Assembly (NCBI GenBank): GCA_032622095.1
Contig: CP136067.1
Span: 127,135,030 to 127,199,029, forward strand
Origin: Siphonodentalium dalli
Lineage: Eukaryota > Mollusca > Scaphopoda > Gadilida > Siphonodentaliidae
DNA: 64,000 nucleotides
Direction of reading: 5' to 3'
The notes beneath the pieces were generated by a model. It had not been told where the DNA came from, searched no databases, and saw only the letters and a list, made by a program, of their open reading frames with translations. A program made the position numbers and the translations under genes. Position 1 is the first letter of the stretch. Each line of letters starts with the position of its first letter. This document shows, piece after piece, positions 48,206 through 60,320 of the stretch.

Positions 48206-48809
48206 GTATCGACACCATTTGTTCACTTTCTGAGTTACACTGTACATATTCGCGTTCGTGTGAAAAAAAATATAAACAACTTTACTTGATGCCATGGTTG
48301 CACGCTTGCGAATGGAACACCTCAGTTAGGGTATGTTGGCAAAATTGCACTGCAAACTGCAAAAATACCACGCCCGGTTGTCGCTTAGTAATTTCGTGCT
48401 CCGTCGTGGCTGTCTGACAACAATCAACGCTGATTTGTGATAACGCCGTGTACCTCTTATCTTACCACAAAACGAGGCCACTAACAATAATTTCTAGTGT
48501 CCCCGTTGTCCTTGCTACGAATTGTGTATCGTAGGGGGCATTGGTAGAACAGTTTGTTCTCGACGATTGTCATACACATTTTACTTATTTATTTATGTAA
48601 CGCCTCACCGCTATTCGCGAGGAATCTCATGTCTTGGTATAAAGAGTCCAGAATGTGGTAGTTCTCGTCACAATCGTTGGAGCTATGGGAAGCCTAATGG
48701 ACACAAGCAACTTCACCAAACATATATAAGATTTATGGAGCCACAGGACTCAGTATGAGCTTAATTCAATGAACTTGAAAAATTTCTCATTTATTATCGA
48801 CATTACCAC
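48206..48809. other. Non-coding, nothing recognised
   Basis: A 78-codon plus-strand frame at 48522-48758 has no family features. Confidence 0.3.
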
Positions 48810-48905
48810 GTATCGAACGGAATCGCACATTGAGAGGTCCCGAGTTTCGCCCATGTGGGGGTTGGAACCCGCGCCAACATCGTCTAGCCAAGACTGCGAT
48901 GATCG
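48810..48905 (-). mobile_element. SINE-like tRNA-headed relic
   Basis: The minus strand has TTGGCTAGACGATGTTGG and, shortly after, GGGTTCCAACCCCCACATGG, a box-B-like sequence with one mismatch to GGTTCGANNCC. Box A is poor. It is likely a decayed tRNA-derived SINE and not a tRNA gene. Confidence 0.4.
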
Positions 48906-49024
48906 TATCCACTGTATTGATGTAACATAGTTGTTTTGAAAGTGACGTTGCTTGTGTCATGGTGTGGGTCTTGGCAGTAGTGATGCTGGTTAGTATTTGC
49001 CAGTATTTGCCAGTTGGTCTTATT

Positions 49025-49475
49025 CGCCCAGGTGTACCCTGATGTTTCCTACATGGGTGTTCCCCACCCAGGTGTACCTTGATGTTTCCAACCCAGGTGT
49101 ACCTTGGTGTTTTCTTACGCCGGTGTACCTTGGTGTTTTCTTACCCAGGTGGATTTCCCATTGAGATGCACCTGGGTTAGAAAACCCCAAGGTACACCCA
49201 GGTAAGGAAACACCAAGGTACACCTGGGCAGGAAAACACCAAGGTACACCTGGGTAAGAAAACACCAAGGTACACCCAGGTAAGGAAACACCAAGGTACA
49301 CCTGGGCAGGAAAACACCAAGGTACACATGGGTAAGAAAATACCATGGTATACCTGGGTAAGAAAACACCAAGGTACAACTGGGTGGAAAACAACAAGGT
49401 ACACCTGGGTAAAAAAACACCAAGGAACACCTGGGTGATTAACACCAAGGTACACCTGGGTGGGGATACCAAAGT
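49025..49475. repeat. 26-bp minisatellite in two opposite orientations
   Basis: Left of about 49155 the unit reads CCCAGGTGTACCTTGGTGTTTT (about 5 copies); right of it the reverse orientation reads AAGGTACACCTGGGTAAGAA (about 11 copies) to 49475. Unit length is 26 bases. The overlapping 100-150-codon minus-strand frames with repeated GVPWCF-like peptides come from this array and are not supported as genes. Confidence 0.95.
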
Positions 49476-49479
49476 AAAA

Positions 49480-51296
49480 TGATGAGGATGGCAATGAAGT
49501 ATATTTGGATGGGATGCAGGGGTATTGTTATCAATGGAGTTGTTTTAGTATAATAGAACATTAAGGAAACTGATTGTGCAGCAATACAAGTTTATTCAAG
49601 GACAACTAAAGATAAAATACATGTATATAAACACATGTAATACATAAATATATAAACTCATTAAACTGCATGGGTTAAAACTTACCGACAACAAGAGTTG
49701 GGTTAAAATTTTGATTAAAAAACACTTGCAAATTCCCTCTGCATACATGTATATGGTATGTTAGGCAAGTTACATGTACATGTAGTTGCAATGTATACCG
49801 GTACATGACATGACATCATTATTATAGTTCCAATGTCATTTACCAGTATACATGTACATGTTGTACCTTGCAACTACATCTATAGTGAGGTAGTTTTGTC
49901 TCATTTAAACTTTCTAAATGGGTTTCTCCCTTTGAATGACATAAACTAATGTGAGTATACACATGAGCTGTGATGTGAAATACACACCAAAAATTATTTC
50001 TTAGTCTAAGGACATGTTTCCAAATATATATTTGTAACAGTGTGCTGTAATGCTCCATATTTTGTCCTGGTTCATAAGAACACATTATTTCTTAGCGTTA
50101 GAAGGACATGTTGCCTGTTATTATTTGACTCATAAACCCCCAAATGTACATGTAAACAGAACATTATCCTTTTTTAAATCAGTAGCAATTGATCAGATAG
50201 CAAAAATATGCTATAAAAATAGATTTAAGATGGTAGAGATTGAACAATCACATTAATTGCACCAACTCGAAACAGTTAACATACCCTGTAGAATACAGAC
50301 TATGATCAACGAGGGTGTCACACACACCCCCACCCTGCTTTGGTATGCGATATTCAGGCCATTTCCAGGTGGTATGCTATATACATACCAAATGTTATCT
50401 GGTACCAGGATTTCACACGGTAATATAACCGGCATTCATGATTCAGCAAAAAGGCTAGTATGCAGATATAATACCGGTAGCAGAAAATTATACAAATTTT
50501 GAGTATTTTCCAGCCTAAACAGACCCAAGTGATATATTTGTTATCTAATTCAGTCTAATACCTCTTGATATGTTGATGTTTTGGATACTATTTCAGCAAA
50601 TGTGAGCTAACTGTGAACTGGTATTCAGTATTCATGGGTGGTAGGGGGGTAACACCCTCATAAAGGCCACTCACAATTGAATACACCAGTATGGACGGTG
50701 TCACCACCCCCACCCCCTGGCCCCAATACCAGTTAATGTAAAAGGTTGAATCATGCGTACCAGTTACAAGTAAGGAAATATTGAATGAAAATTAATATTA
50801 CACTAATAATATAGTTTTCATATACATGTACTAGTATTTGCTGAAGTTGTATCCATAACTTCTACATACCTATAGATAATAGATTGAATAAAAGGACGTC
50901 CCCCCCCCCCGAAATTTTCGGAGGGGGGCAATTACATCATAAATGTCATTTGGGCTGGAAAATAGTAAAACAAAATAAATTTTGTGCTAGAAAAGCTGCG
51001 AACCAGCCTTTTTGTTGAATCCTAAATACAGGAATACCGGTTAAACTGCGCAAATGAATCCCGATTACCAAATTAGCAGAGGGGTATAAATCATGCGTGC
51101 CACCTGAAAATTGTGCATCAATGTTTTCAATTTACTTCATTTACAAGTACATGTACCTGTACAGGTACATGTAGCTGATTCACCTAAAAATTGTTTTTAT
51201 TTTCAAATATGTGAGATCCAAGCGGAAATCATGAGTACTGTGCATTAGTTCGAGAGTCTGATAGCCTGGGTGTTTGGTTATTATAGAGTGTACATT
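49480..51296. other. AT-rich with ACATGTACATGT runs and a CACCCCC palindrome
   Basis: Several TACATGTACATGTA motifs. At 50605-50745 GAACTGGTATTCAGTATT... and ...CCCAATACCAGTT form loose inverted arms around CACCACCCCCACCCCC. At about 50898-50928 CCCCCCCCCCGAAATTTTCG and GGAGGGGGG form a G/C hairpin. Confidence 0.5.
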
Positions 51297-51830
51297 GTCT
51301 CAAAATTTGTAATCTTCATGCCCAGTTTACACACATAATATCTCCCCCAAAGCATCAGTACATGTATAAATTGCATAAATATTGCATTAATTTGTGTATA
51401 TTTTCATGGGTAATACATGTTATGTCTCGGGTAATTTATTTTGTATGAGGGTAATACTATTACCATACATGTATATAACTGACTAAATTAATGTGTTGTA
51501 AAACATCAATCGATTCTTTCAAACCTAGGTACCATCAATTGAACCTTGGACCATTTGAACCCTCAAACTATTGAACTTCCTGACAATCGAACCCATCGAA
51601 CTACATGTACTAGTAATGAACACTCTGACTAATGCACTGTTGGAGTTAATGGTTATGTGACCTCAGGAATTGGTCCTAGTAATTTTTCTGCTTTACTAGT
51701 AAATGTCATTTAAATTGTTCCAATTGTATCGACACTGATTTTTCGTTTTCATCCAAATTGCAACTAAGAACTATACACATGTACCGTCCAAGAGGCCCCC
51801 ATTTGCAATGAGGCCGCAATAATAATAATA
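51297..51830 (+). repeat. Tandem segmental duplication, unit 1
   Basis: GTAATCTTCATGCCCAGTTTA to CCATTTGCAATGAGGCC; matches unit 2 at 51831-52512 block by block. Confidence 0.85.
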
Positions 51831-52512
51831 GTCTCCCAAGTTGTAATCTTCATGCCCAGTTTATAGTGACAGTTACATGTAGGTAACATAGTAGACACCC
51901 AATTATACACAAAATGTCTTCCCCAAAGCATCTATCAGTACATCTACATACACAGGCCCCTGGGGGGGGGACTGAAATACCAATATAGACTATACGGTGA
52001 GTATACCAGTCACTGGTATAGTCCATATTGGTATTATTGTATTTTTCTCCAGGGGCTTGTGAGTAGATGTATTCATACAATATCAATTGGATAAAACATT
52101 CATTGTGTACATGTATATCGACAATACATGTTATGTCTCAAGTAAATAACTTTGTACGACACTAATTGATACTCTCAACCCGGGTACCATTGAACCTTTG
52201 GACTATTGAACCCTCAAACTATTGAACTTCTTGACAATCGAACCCATCGGACTACTAGTAATGACCACTCGCTCTAACGCACTGTCATTGAATCATCATA
52301 AATATGATTGAGGTACATGTAATAATTTACATAATTGCGGTAATGGTTCTGTGACCCTATGAATTGCTCCAAGCTATATTTTGCTTTAAATTTCAATCAA
52401 ATTGTCCCCATTGTATGGACTTATCGAGTTTTGGTTTTCATCCAAAAAGCCAAATTGCACTGAGAAACTATACACATGTAAATGTATTAAGAGACCTCCA
52501 TTTGCAATGAGT
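51831..52512 (+). repeat. Tandem segmental duplication, unit 2
   Basis: Same block order as unit 1, including AACCCTCAAACTATTGAACTTC and GACAATCGAACCCATCG. It is longer because it carries the palindrome at 51940-52070 and some extra bases. Confidence 0.85.
51940..52070. mobile_element. 131-bp palindromic insertion in duplication unit 2
   Basis: ACATCTAC...GTAGATGT ends with AGGCCCCTGG / CCAGGGGCTT and AATACCAATATAGACTATAC / CCATATTGGTATT inner arms. Unit 1 lacks it, so it arrived after the duplication. Confidence 0.8.
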
Positions 52513-53095
52513 TAGACAGTGATGCAATGTGCAACTGCACCAATTCTATAAACTAAACCCATAAAGTGACATATCATGGTCTATCCCCAAATAGAACGTA
52601 TGGTACATGTACATGGTAAGTACTGTAAAGAATGATCTGGCTGAAAGGCGGTCATGAGAAAAATTAATGCGGTGTACCTAGGTTGAAACACTGCAGTAAT
52701 TCACTTGGTTACAACAAAAATATTACTGCAGTAAGATTTAATACCAGCAGATACTGCATTAGTGTTGAAATGGCTTGGGTTTTTCATAGTTGACTAATCG
52801 ACAGTAAAAAATCAAGTCGAAGTAGACTAATCGACAACACACATTTCCATGGAAAACTTCCAATTTACTATGTGGTTATTGAGTTAAAATCACTGAGAGA
52901 TAACTGCAGTTCCCATTTTTTGTGGGACTGTAATTATTCATAGCGAATTCATGCATTGTATTGGGATACACTATCAATGATACGCATATCTTGATATCAT
53001 GTGTATTGCGATACAGGAAATCAAATAATTTTTCAAGATTGGAATGTGTTAATTTAGAGCAAAACCTGCAATTTTCAAAGTTTAAATGTCTATTA
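52513..53095. other. Non-coding, nothing recognised
   Basis: No supported feature. Confidence 0.3.
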
Positions 53096-53490
53096 GGCGA
53101 CACCAATTTTTAAGTCTGGTTTACGAACATGTGGGCTGATGTGGGGAGAAAAAAAGTAGATGCAGGAGGGAAAAAAATAAAAATGAAAAAAATTGTCCCC
53201 CCCCCCCCCAATTTATATCAAGTAAATCTTGAAATTTGACAATAATTTTACAAAAATTGTGAACAAAAAAATTTCGAATGAAATTCTGAACTAAACAAGA
53301 CATTTCTTGACATGAAATACATGAAAATATGGATCTGTAAATGATCATCAGCAGAACCGGATGCGACAGCACATGAAAATCAGTACGCGTGTAAATTCTT
53401 TTGGGACAAAAAAGTAAAAAAAATTTCATGAAATGGAAAAAAAGTTGTAGGAGTTGTTCGTAAACCGGACTTAAAAAAATTGGTGTCGCC
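53096..53490. mobile_element. Harbinger-like MITE, ~33-bp TIRs, TTA target duplication
   Basis: GGCGACACCAATTTTTAAGT at the left end is matched by the reverse complement GGCGACACCAATTTTTTTAA at the right end and both arms continue to GGTTTACGAAC. TTA flanks both sides (53093-53095, 53491-53493). A 3-bp TTA/TAA duplication and GG-starting ends fit PIF/Harbinger. The interior is non-coding and contains a 13-C run at 53197. Confidence 0.85.
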
Positions 53491-53530
53491 TTATGTGTAT
53501 TTAACTCATATAGTTAACTATTAAAGGTGC

Positions 53531-53649
53531 TCAATCAGATTCGATGGTCCCCATATAATCAGATTCCAACAACATTTTTTTAGAAATGCTGCTTCAGTTA
53601 TCAGAATCGATTAATTGCCCAAAAATAATGCTAACCACTGTCAACTGCA
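53531..53649 (+). repeat. Dispersed repeat, copy 2 (partner at 2119)
   Basis: CAATCAGATTCGATGGTCCC through CCACTGTCAACTG matches 2119-2252 in the same orientation. Confidence 0.7.
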
Positions 53650-54491
53650 TGTATAGTATAAAATTGCCCGATACGTTATATTTATCAACATGCTGTTCGG
53701 CGAAGTTTGGCCTTATTATCAACACAAAGCGTCTTGATTTTAGAGTTATCCATCTTCATCTGCAATTTGGTCTGAGACCGTCGGCTCGTCAAATTTTTCT
53801 GGGCCACTATTAAGTCTCGATGAACTGTATCCAGTTTAAACATGTTAATCCTGATCATTAATTAGAGCATGCAGTCCCTGTTGACATGCGGTATCCGCTA
53901 GTAATCTTACCACAGTAATATGTGTTAACTGTGATAACCAAGTTAATTGTTTTACCACAAAAAATCTGAATTCTATCTAGACATTTTGAAACAATAAAAA
54001 CAATTTCTGGTGTGGTTACAATGTCAACTTAAAAAAAAAAATCATTTAAACATCGCATGAAAAATACAACCTAACTGCAAATGTGAAGTGGACCACATTC
54101 TGCGGCGGTATAACTGACTGCGGTTGATCGCATGAACACGCCTGAATACTGCAGTATTGACCCGATGGTCAACCTTTATAAGGCGAGTTGATTAATTAAA
54201 GCATAGCTGTAATTTTACATGTATGTTCTATGGACTTTGTTGGGAAAGAGAATATAGCTGTGCGACAATGTATGATATTTCCCCACCTCAGCAGGTGTCG
54301 ATTTACGGAAAAATATACCAAACATACCGGTAGTCTGTTAATCCTGATGTGCTACGTTAGAAATTTTTCAATCGAAACCTCATAAAAAAAATATAAATTC
54401 AGTTCTCAATTTTCAAACACTTCTAGGAAATTGTTAAACAATATTGTTAAAAGATGCCCATTCGATTTTACACTGTAAATATACCCCTGTT
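53650..54491. other. Non-coding with a relic of the CTCTAATTAATC element
   Basis: GGCGAGTTGATTAATTAAAG at about 54183 is a short piece of the palindromic element seen at 55038 and 57069. Confidence 0.35.
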
Positions 54492-54618
54492 CAAGTGTTC
54501 CTGCTAATGTGCTATGATATGCGGTTGGTCCTGCTGAATTGCTATGAATTGCGCTACCCGCATCATAGCAATTCAGCAGGACCACCAGCATAATATAGCA
54601 TATTAGCAGGACCACTTG
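54492..54618. repeat. Nested palindrome with GGTCCTGCT motif
   Basis: Outer arms CAAGTGTTCCTGCTAATGTG / TATTAGCAGGACCACTTG and inner arms TGGTCCTGCTGAATTGCTAT / ATAGCAATTCAGCAGGACCA. GGTCCTGCT occurs in both arm pairs, so it is a duplicated motif folded twice. Confidence 0.85.
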
Positions 54619-55037
54619 GCCAGTGGTAAATAGTTTGTTTTCCATACGGATATGTGTTTTCAAATAATCATGTAATGATATCTAACATACATGTATATGA
54701 TCGCATTTATAGGTTGTATTCATCACGGTCAGATAAACTTTGTATACAGACAGTTTTACCAAACTTAGAATTATGTTAGAAAACTGTATGCTTTCATTGT
54801 AGCTGTAATTAATAGTATTAAAAGTTTGCTCAATAAAGTTTGTTTTATCATTTGTGGTCATTTGGAATTTGGATGCTATTTAATTATGTTTATCTATATA
54901 ATTGGCTGCACTGCTAAATTTTAACTCATTTCAGTCATTTGATGTCAGTACATGTAGTCCATCGAAATGGCGAACACAACCAAAGACAAATTACAAGAGG
55001 AAATACAACAAATCAATTTGATGTGCACTAAAACAGA

Positions 55038-55199
55038 TAGCAATGTCCTAAGTAATCGACCCCTTAACCACAGCAGAATTATGTGTAACTCTTCAGGATT
55101 TAGTCGGTACTATGGCTTGTTGCCATTCATTGGAAAGCTCTCCCTGAGTTACCCATAATTCTGCTGTGGTTAAGGAGTTGATTAATTAGAGCATTACTG
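55038..55199. mobile_element. Palindromic element, copy 1 of the CTCTAATTAATC family
   Basis: Ends AATGTCCTAAGTAATCGACC and (reverse complement) AATGCTCTAATTAATCAACT, then CCTTAACCACAGCAGAATTA on both arms. Shorter than the copy at 57069 through loss of part of one arm. No coding capacity. Confidence 0.85.
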
Positions 55200-57068
55200 T
55201 AGTTACAAATGTATGTCTAGCCTCTTGTGAAGTGTTGTGTCACTAATAAGATATTTAATTCACATACATGTACTATATACAAGTTCAAGCGTTTACAAGT
55301 GTCAGGCATCGAGAAACCGACCAAAAGTTTTGGTAGTATATAGGCTAGCACTGCACTTGGGCCACATGTACATGTACTGTAAGTGATTATAATGTACTAT
55401 TTTTTTATTCTGCCGTGAAAGTTTTTCTGAATGAAATTTAAGTTTACCCCGATATTCTAATTCTGCTCGACAAAGATGGGGTTTTTCTCGAAAACTGATA
55501 GATATCTGAATATACATGTACGTCTTCCACTGGTTGGTATAACCTCTAAATTGACTAATTTTAACTGATTAGACTTGCCCTGGTATGGAAAACTCTAATT
55601 ATTATAGCCAGATGCGCGGTTTACTGATGCCCGCCGGGGTTTATTGCCCACAGTGGTGATGATATGATGACCAGCGTTGTGCATGGCATATGTTTATCCA
55701 GGTAAGAATACTACCATACATTCCAAACATTCATTAAATATCCTATTAATAGTAACCCAAACTACACAAGAGATTAGTTTAACATAAATATAGCTATGTC
55801 CTAATTAAATGACCCCACCCCGCAACAATATTGACCACCGGTATTTGACTGTTCAACCACATTGAATTACAATGCCGCTGACCGCTGCAATGCCTCATAG
55901 TATTTACGGTATTTTGATTAATCGACAACATCGCTGTTGCAAACATTACTCTTGAGTGCCTAATAAAAGTACATGGTGGAATAATAGTACAGGTTGGAAA
56001 ATGTCGCGTAACTGAATAATAGTACAGGGCGGAATAAACGTACAGACTGGAAATATTAGTACCATACATCCCAACAAAACGCACGATCTGACTGGTTTAC
56101 TGATGCCATGTGACAGAAATAGTTTTGATGGATAGCCAGGTCTGTGAATCTACAGTGTGCTGATCACTGTCAACAATCATAGTTCATTTATCTATGAATA
56201 ACACAATCTAAGATTGATGAATTATTTCTTTGGTTAATTTAATAAACGCACAGGACCAAATAACGATCGTACAGGTGGGAATTTTACCTCGATTTTAATA
56301 ATCGTACATGTATGTTTATTAGGCACTCAAGAGTGCTGTCTTACAGCGCCCACATTTTCATGTATTCTCTGTTTACACACATGTTCTTTTCAATTTAACA
56401 ACATGAGACTTTTATGACACATACTAAAGTGAAAGTAGACTTACATGTATATAATGTGCACACAGTATACTGGTACCGTACATGTACTGATATATTACAT
56501 TGCAATACAGTACGAGGACAATGATGTAGCAAAATTATGCATAGTAGAATAACTCCCTTTTGTACAAGCATTCCTGACAATGATATACCGGGATATCATG
56601 GTGATAGTTCATACATTTGGAATTACCGAATACCCGAGTTTGTGGTTACTGTTAGACCGCTTCATGTGATGTTTATGTGAATTTTATATTTAAGTCGGCA
56701 TTGCATAGTCCTATAAACCACACCAGAGAATTTGTTTATTTTCTTCTGCAATAGCAAATGTCGGTCAGTGACTAACTTCTTATGTTTATGCAATCGATAC
56801 AATCCGGTTCTGCTTTAATGTCCGGTTCGATATCTGTGGTGTGTTCTTGTGCAAAAGTATAATTCTAACTAATGCGCCAAAAATCAGGTTTATAAATTTA
56901 TCCATTCTTGAGCAAGAGCAACTCGTAAAACTTGTACGGTATGATATTCGAAACAGCGTATTTCTGCTATCGAACCAGATGATAATAATGCTGAACCGGA
57001 CATCGAAATCGGAACCGCATTTATGGATTGCAGCACGTGATGTTGAATAAACAGTTATAGAGGATATA
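55200..57068. other. Non-coding, nothing recognised
   Basis: Scattered ACATGTAC motifs; no exon or element border supported. Confidence 0.3.
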
Positions 57069-57282
57069 CAGTAATGCTCTAATTAATCGACTCCTTGATC
57101 ACAGCAGAATTATGGGTAACTTTTCAGGATTTAGTCGGAAATATGACTTGATGCCATTCATCGGAAAGCTCTCTGTGAGAGCTTTCCGATGAATCAATGA
57201 CAACAAGCCATATTTCGGAATAAATCTGAAAAGTTACCCATAATTCTGCTGTAGTCAAGGAGTCGATTAATTAGCTCTAGAA
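57069..57282. mobile_element. Palindromic element, copy 2 of the CTCTAATTAATC family
   Basis: CAGTAATGCTCTAATTAATC ... with arms of about 100 bases (CACAGCAGAATTATGGGTAA; TTCATCGGAAAGCTCTC) meeting at CTCTCTGTGAGAG. It is the fullest copy of the family. Confidence 0.9.
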
Positions 57283-57801
57283 TTATATACAAATGTATAC
57301 TGTATGGGAAACATCAGAGGTTTACAAAGTGATAAAAACAGTTGATTTGTTCTTTATTCTTGTGGTTATATACACATATTCTAAAAATAAATGTCCTTTA
57401 CAATGTGGATCAATGAAATGCGGTTGTTGCATTTAAAATGCATTGAGGGTGCATTGTGTCACGCCACTTTGTAAACGCCTTAACGACCGCATTTAAATTA
57501 AATGCACTGCATTGGGAATAATCAGTCGCATTGAAATTACTGTTAGACCCCGACGCCCCCCCCCCAAATTTCGCCACGTTCCTGATGAGTGATGACAGCG
57601 CGAGCACTTGAGCCAGTGCACTTCTTATGTTTTCGAGTATGAAATATCAATATCCCATAACTCATGCAATGCTTGTCGACACTTCGAAATGTTTCTGTCC
57701 ATAAAAGTAACAAAGTATCAGTTATTTCGTTTGGCGGTTCCCGTGCATATATGAACAAGTGTTTATGAGTTAACTGAATATTTAAATATGTAAATATATA
57801 G
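57283..57801. other. Non-coding, start of the palindrome-array family
   Basis: TTACTGTCCATAAAAGTNACAAA-like sequence (57693) with TTATTTCG and AACTGAATATTTAAATATGTAA (57769) also occurs within the array at 59.2 and 60.1 kb. Confidence 0.45.
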
Positions 57802-57899
57802 AGAGTAATCAATTGGTTTCGATGATTACGTGACATAATTCACGAGGGGAGCCGGGCCTGGTAAAACCCTCGTTATCATCGAAACCAATTGATTATTCT
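57802..57899. repeat. 98-bp palindrome with nested inner stem
   Basis: AGAGTAATCAATTGGTTTCG / CGAAACCAATTGATTATTCT outer arms; inner ACGAGGG / CCCTCGT stem. Confidence 0.85.
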
Positions 57900-58354
57900 G
57901 TTTTTACACACTTTCAACCACTAAAAGTTGATAACTCTAAAGAGAAGATGTGACAAAATAAGCACAGATCAGCTGATTCTCCCATTTTTATCCCCAACAT
58001 AGTTACTCGTGCAGTTACGCGGATGGACAAATAATTTGAATAATTGTGACGTAACGATACCGATTGACCTCATTATTTTGATCCACTTTGGTGATTCATT
58101 TTTTAAAGTTTCGGAAATTACAGGATGTTTTCCGTCAAACTTGTGTTTATTCTGACCGAACAAGCATGGCACTTGGAACGGGATTTTGTGAAGATTATGA
58201 TGGTGTGTGTAAATAATGTTGGTTCATATATATATATATACAGGAAATGTTTGAAAATCGTGCTAAAAGTAGAAAACTAAGTTTCGAAGTGACGATATTT
58301 TAATCATCGACGTAAACAAACGCTCGAAGATTAACACGTGGACATTCAGCTCGG
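57900..58354. other. Non-coding, nothing recognised
   Basis: Short (AT)n at 58229-58240. No supported feature. Confidence 0.3.
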
Positions 58355-58695
58355 AACCAGGGGGAGGTCGGAAACAAATTTCAGGCACGTATGCTGATTT
58401 TTTCCTTTCGACCCTTGGGACCCACCCACCCCCGCGTCCAAAATTTGTTCCGTTTTCGGCAGTTTTTTCCGACAATTTTTTGACACCCACCCTGTGAGTT
58501 GCGGAAAAAAAATGAGTTGGTCCCATCGACCATCCACCCCGGCATACGTGCCCGGAAACCTCCCCCTGTTATTCTAAGGTGTTTTAAGCCAAACTCATTG
58601 CAAAAAACAGTCCCAAATTATTTTTTTTATTTGCGGAAAAAAATGTTTGTTGGTCCCCTCGACCACCCACCCACCCCGGCACATGTGCCCGAGAA
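58355..58695. repeat. Inverted and direct repeats with GGCACGTATGC / CCCACCC
   Basis: TGCGGAAAAAAAATGAGTTGG...ACCCCGGCATACGTGCCCG at 58500-58560 recurs directly at 58633-58694, and CCAGGGGGAGGT...GGCACGTATGC at 58358-58392 is its inverse. This looks like a palindromic element with a partial extra copy. The 133-codon plus frame over it is accidental. Confidence 0.7.
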
Positions 58696-58979
58696 AAAAT
58701 CCCCCCTGTCGGAACTGGATAAATTTATTGTTCACATGGAATTTTGTATAGTTCATTTGACTGGAATAATTATGACATCGTCCGGATCATCGGAGTCGAT
58801 AATAGGTAAGATTCTTATTCATTTTACCGGTTTATTAACTGCTTCTGCATCATCGTTGGCAGTTCGTTTCTGTTCAACTTCAACCATGTTTGAGCCATAG
58901 AAAGTGAAAATAGTTCCGGCTTAGCGTGGAACTGTAAAAAATCGCGTGCTCTCATATTTAAAGAACTGAATATTTAATT
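58696..58979. other. Non-coding, nothing recognised
   Basis: No supported feature. Confidence 0.3.
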
Positions 58980-60320
58980 ATGAAAATATAACGAAATAAC
59001 TGGCCCCATTCACCCAGTTATATATCATTCGCTGCAGGATTCCCGTTATTTCGTTATATGTACATTTATAAGAACTGAATATTTAAATAATGTATAACTA
59101 TAACGAAATAACGGCCATCATGCACCGAATTATTCGTTATATTTACATATTTAAATATTCATTTCACTCTGTTTAGATATTATGCAGCGCCAAAGAAATT
59201 CCGTTATTTCATTGAAGAATATTCTTCATTGAGTTCCCATTAATGTCATGGACAAGTGTTTATGTGTGAACTGAATATTTTAATATGTAAATCTAAACGA
59301 ACCAACGGGCACCATGCACCGAATAATATATCATTCGGCGTATGATTCACGTTATTTTGAATATTTAAATATGTCAATATAACAAAATAGCGACCATCAT
59401 GCACCGAATGATAGATCATTCGCTACAATGATTCCCGTTATTTCGTTATATTTAGATTCGCAAGAATTCAATGTTTAACCTTTCCATGACTGGAGCTTCC
59501 TGACATTTGTCGAAAACCATGTGACAATTCATTCTCTTATATATGCGAGTCTCCCATAGGAAGCCTCGCATATATAATAGAATACATCTGCCTAACAATA
59601 GTTACCTTGACCTTGTAAGCCAGTGCATCCTCTTATATATGCGATGAGATGCTCCTTATGCTCTGGCACATAATCTTTAATGCTGCACTAGCGCCGTTCC
59701 CGTCATGAAAGGGTTAAATATGTAAATATAACAAAATAGTGGGCACCATGCACCGAATAATATGTCATTCGCTACATGATTCCCGTTATTTCGTTGTATT
59801 ACATTTTTAAGAGCTGAATGTTCAAATATCTAAATATAACGAAATAACATGCGTCATACACCGAATAATATATCATTCGGTGTATGGTTCCCGTTATTTT
59901 GTTATATTTATATATTTAAATAACTGCATATTTAAATATGTCAATATAACAAATTAACGGGCATCATGCACCAATGATATATTAATCGATGCATGGTGAC
60001 CGTCATTTCGTTATATTTACATATTTAAACATTCATTTCACTCGGTTCAGATATTATGCAGCGCCTATGCTTATATTTCCGTTCGCGAAATATCAGATAA
60101 CTCATTGATTTTATACAATTCTAAATGTTACTGTCCATAAAAGTTACAAATTTTCTGTTATTTCGCTGAAGATTATTTTTCATTGAGTTTACATTCTTGT
60201 AAAGAACAAGTGTCAAGAACAGAATAATGAAATATGTAAATATAACGAAATAATGGGCATCATGGGACGAATTATACATATTATTCGGTGCATGGGGCCC
60301 GTTATTTAATTTAAATTACA
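58980..60320. repeat. Array of about eight related palindromes
   Basis: Each unit is itself a hairpin: TTTAAATATGTAAATATAAC, GAAATAACGG, CATCATGCACCGAATAAT, ATATCATTCGGTGCATGATT, CCCGTTATTTCGTTATATTT, ACATATTTAAA. Units are centred at about 59026, 59128, 59321, 59415, 59760, 59871, 59975 and 60275. Spacers with CATTTCACTC, GATATTATGCAGCGCC and TCCATAAAAGTTACAAA also repeat (about 59165, 60040, 60130), so the higher-order unit is about 1 kb. One gap is filled by the MITE at 59475-59717. Confidence 0.9.
59475..59717. mobile_element. piggyBac-like MITE, copy 2
   Basis: TTAACCTTTCCATGACTGGA ... and reverse-complement end TTAACCCTTTCATGACGGGA, flanked by TTAA on both sides (59475-59478, 59714-59717). 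TATATGCGA/TCGCATATA dyads inside are shared with copy 1 at 22725. It sits within the palindrome array. Confidence 0.7.

Noticed and set aside
49020-49494. 150-residue repeated protein on the minus strand with GVPWCF-like peptides
   Set aside because: It follows a 26-bp minisatellite that shifts frame every unit and reverses orientation; three overlapping frames are equally open.
58499-58900. 133-codon plus-strand frame as a gene
   Set aside because: It lies across inverted and direct repeats with C-rich tracts and has no recognisable domain.
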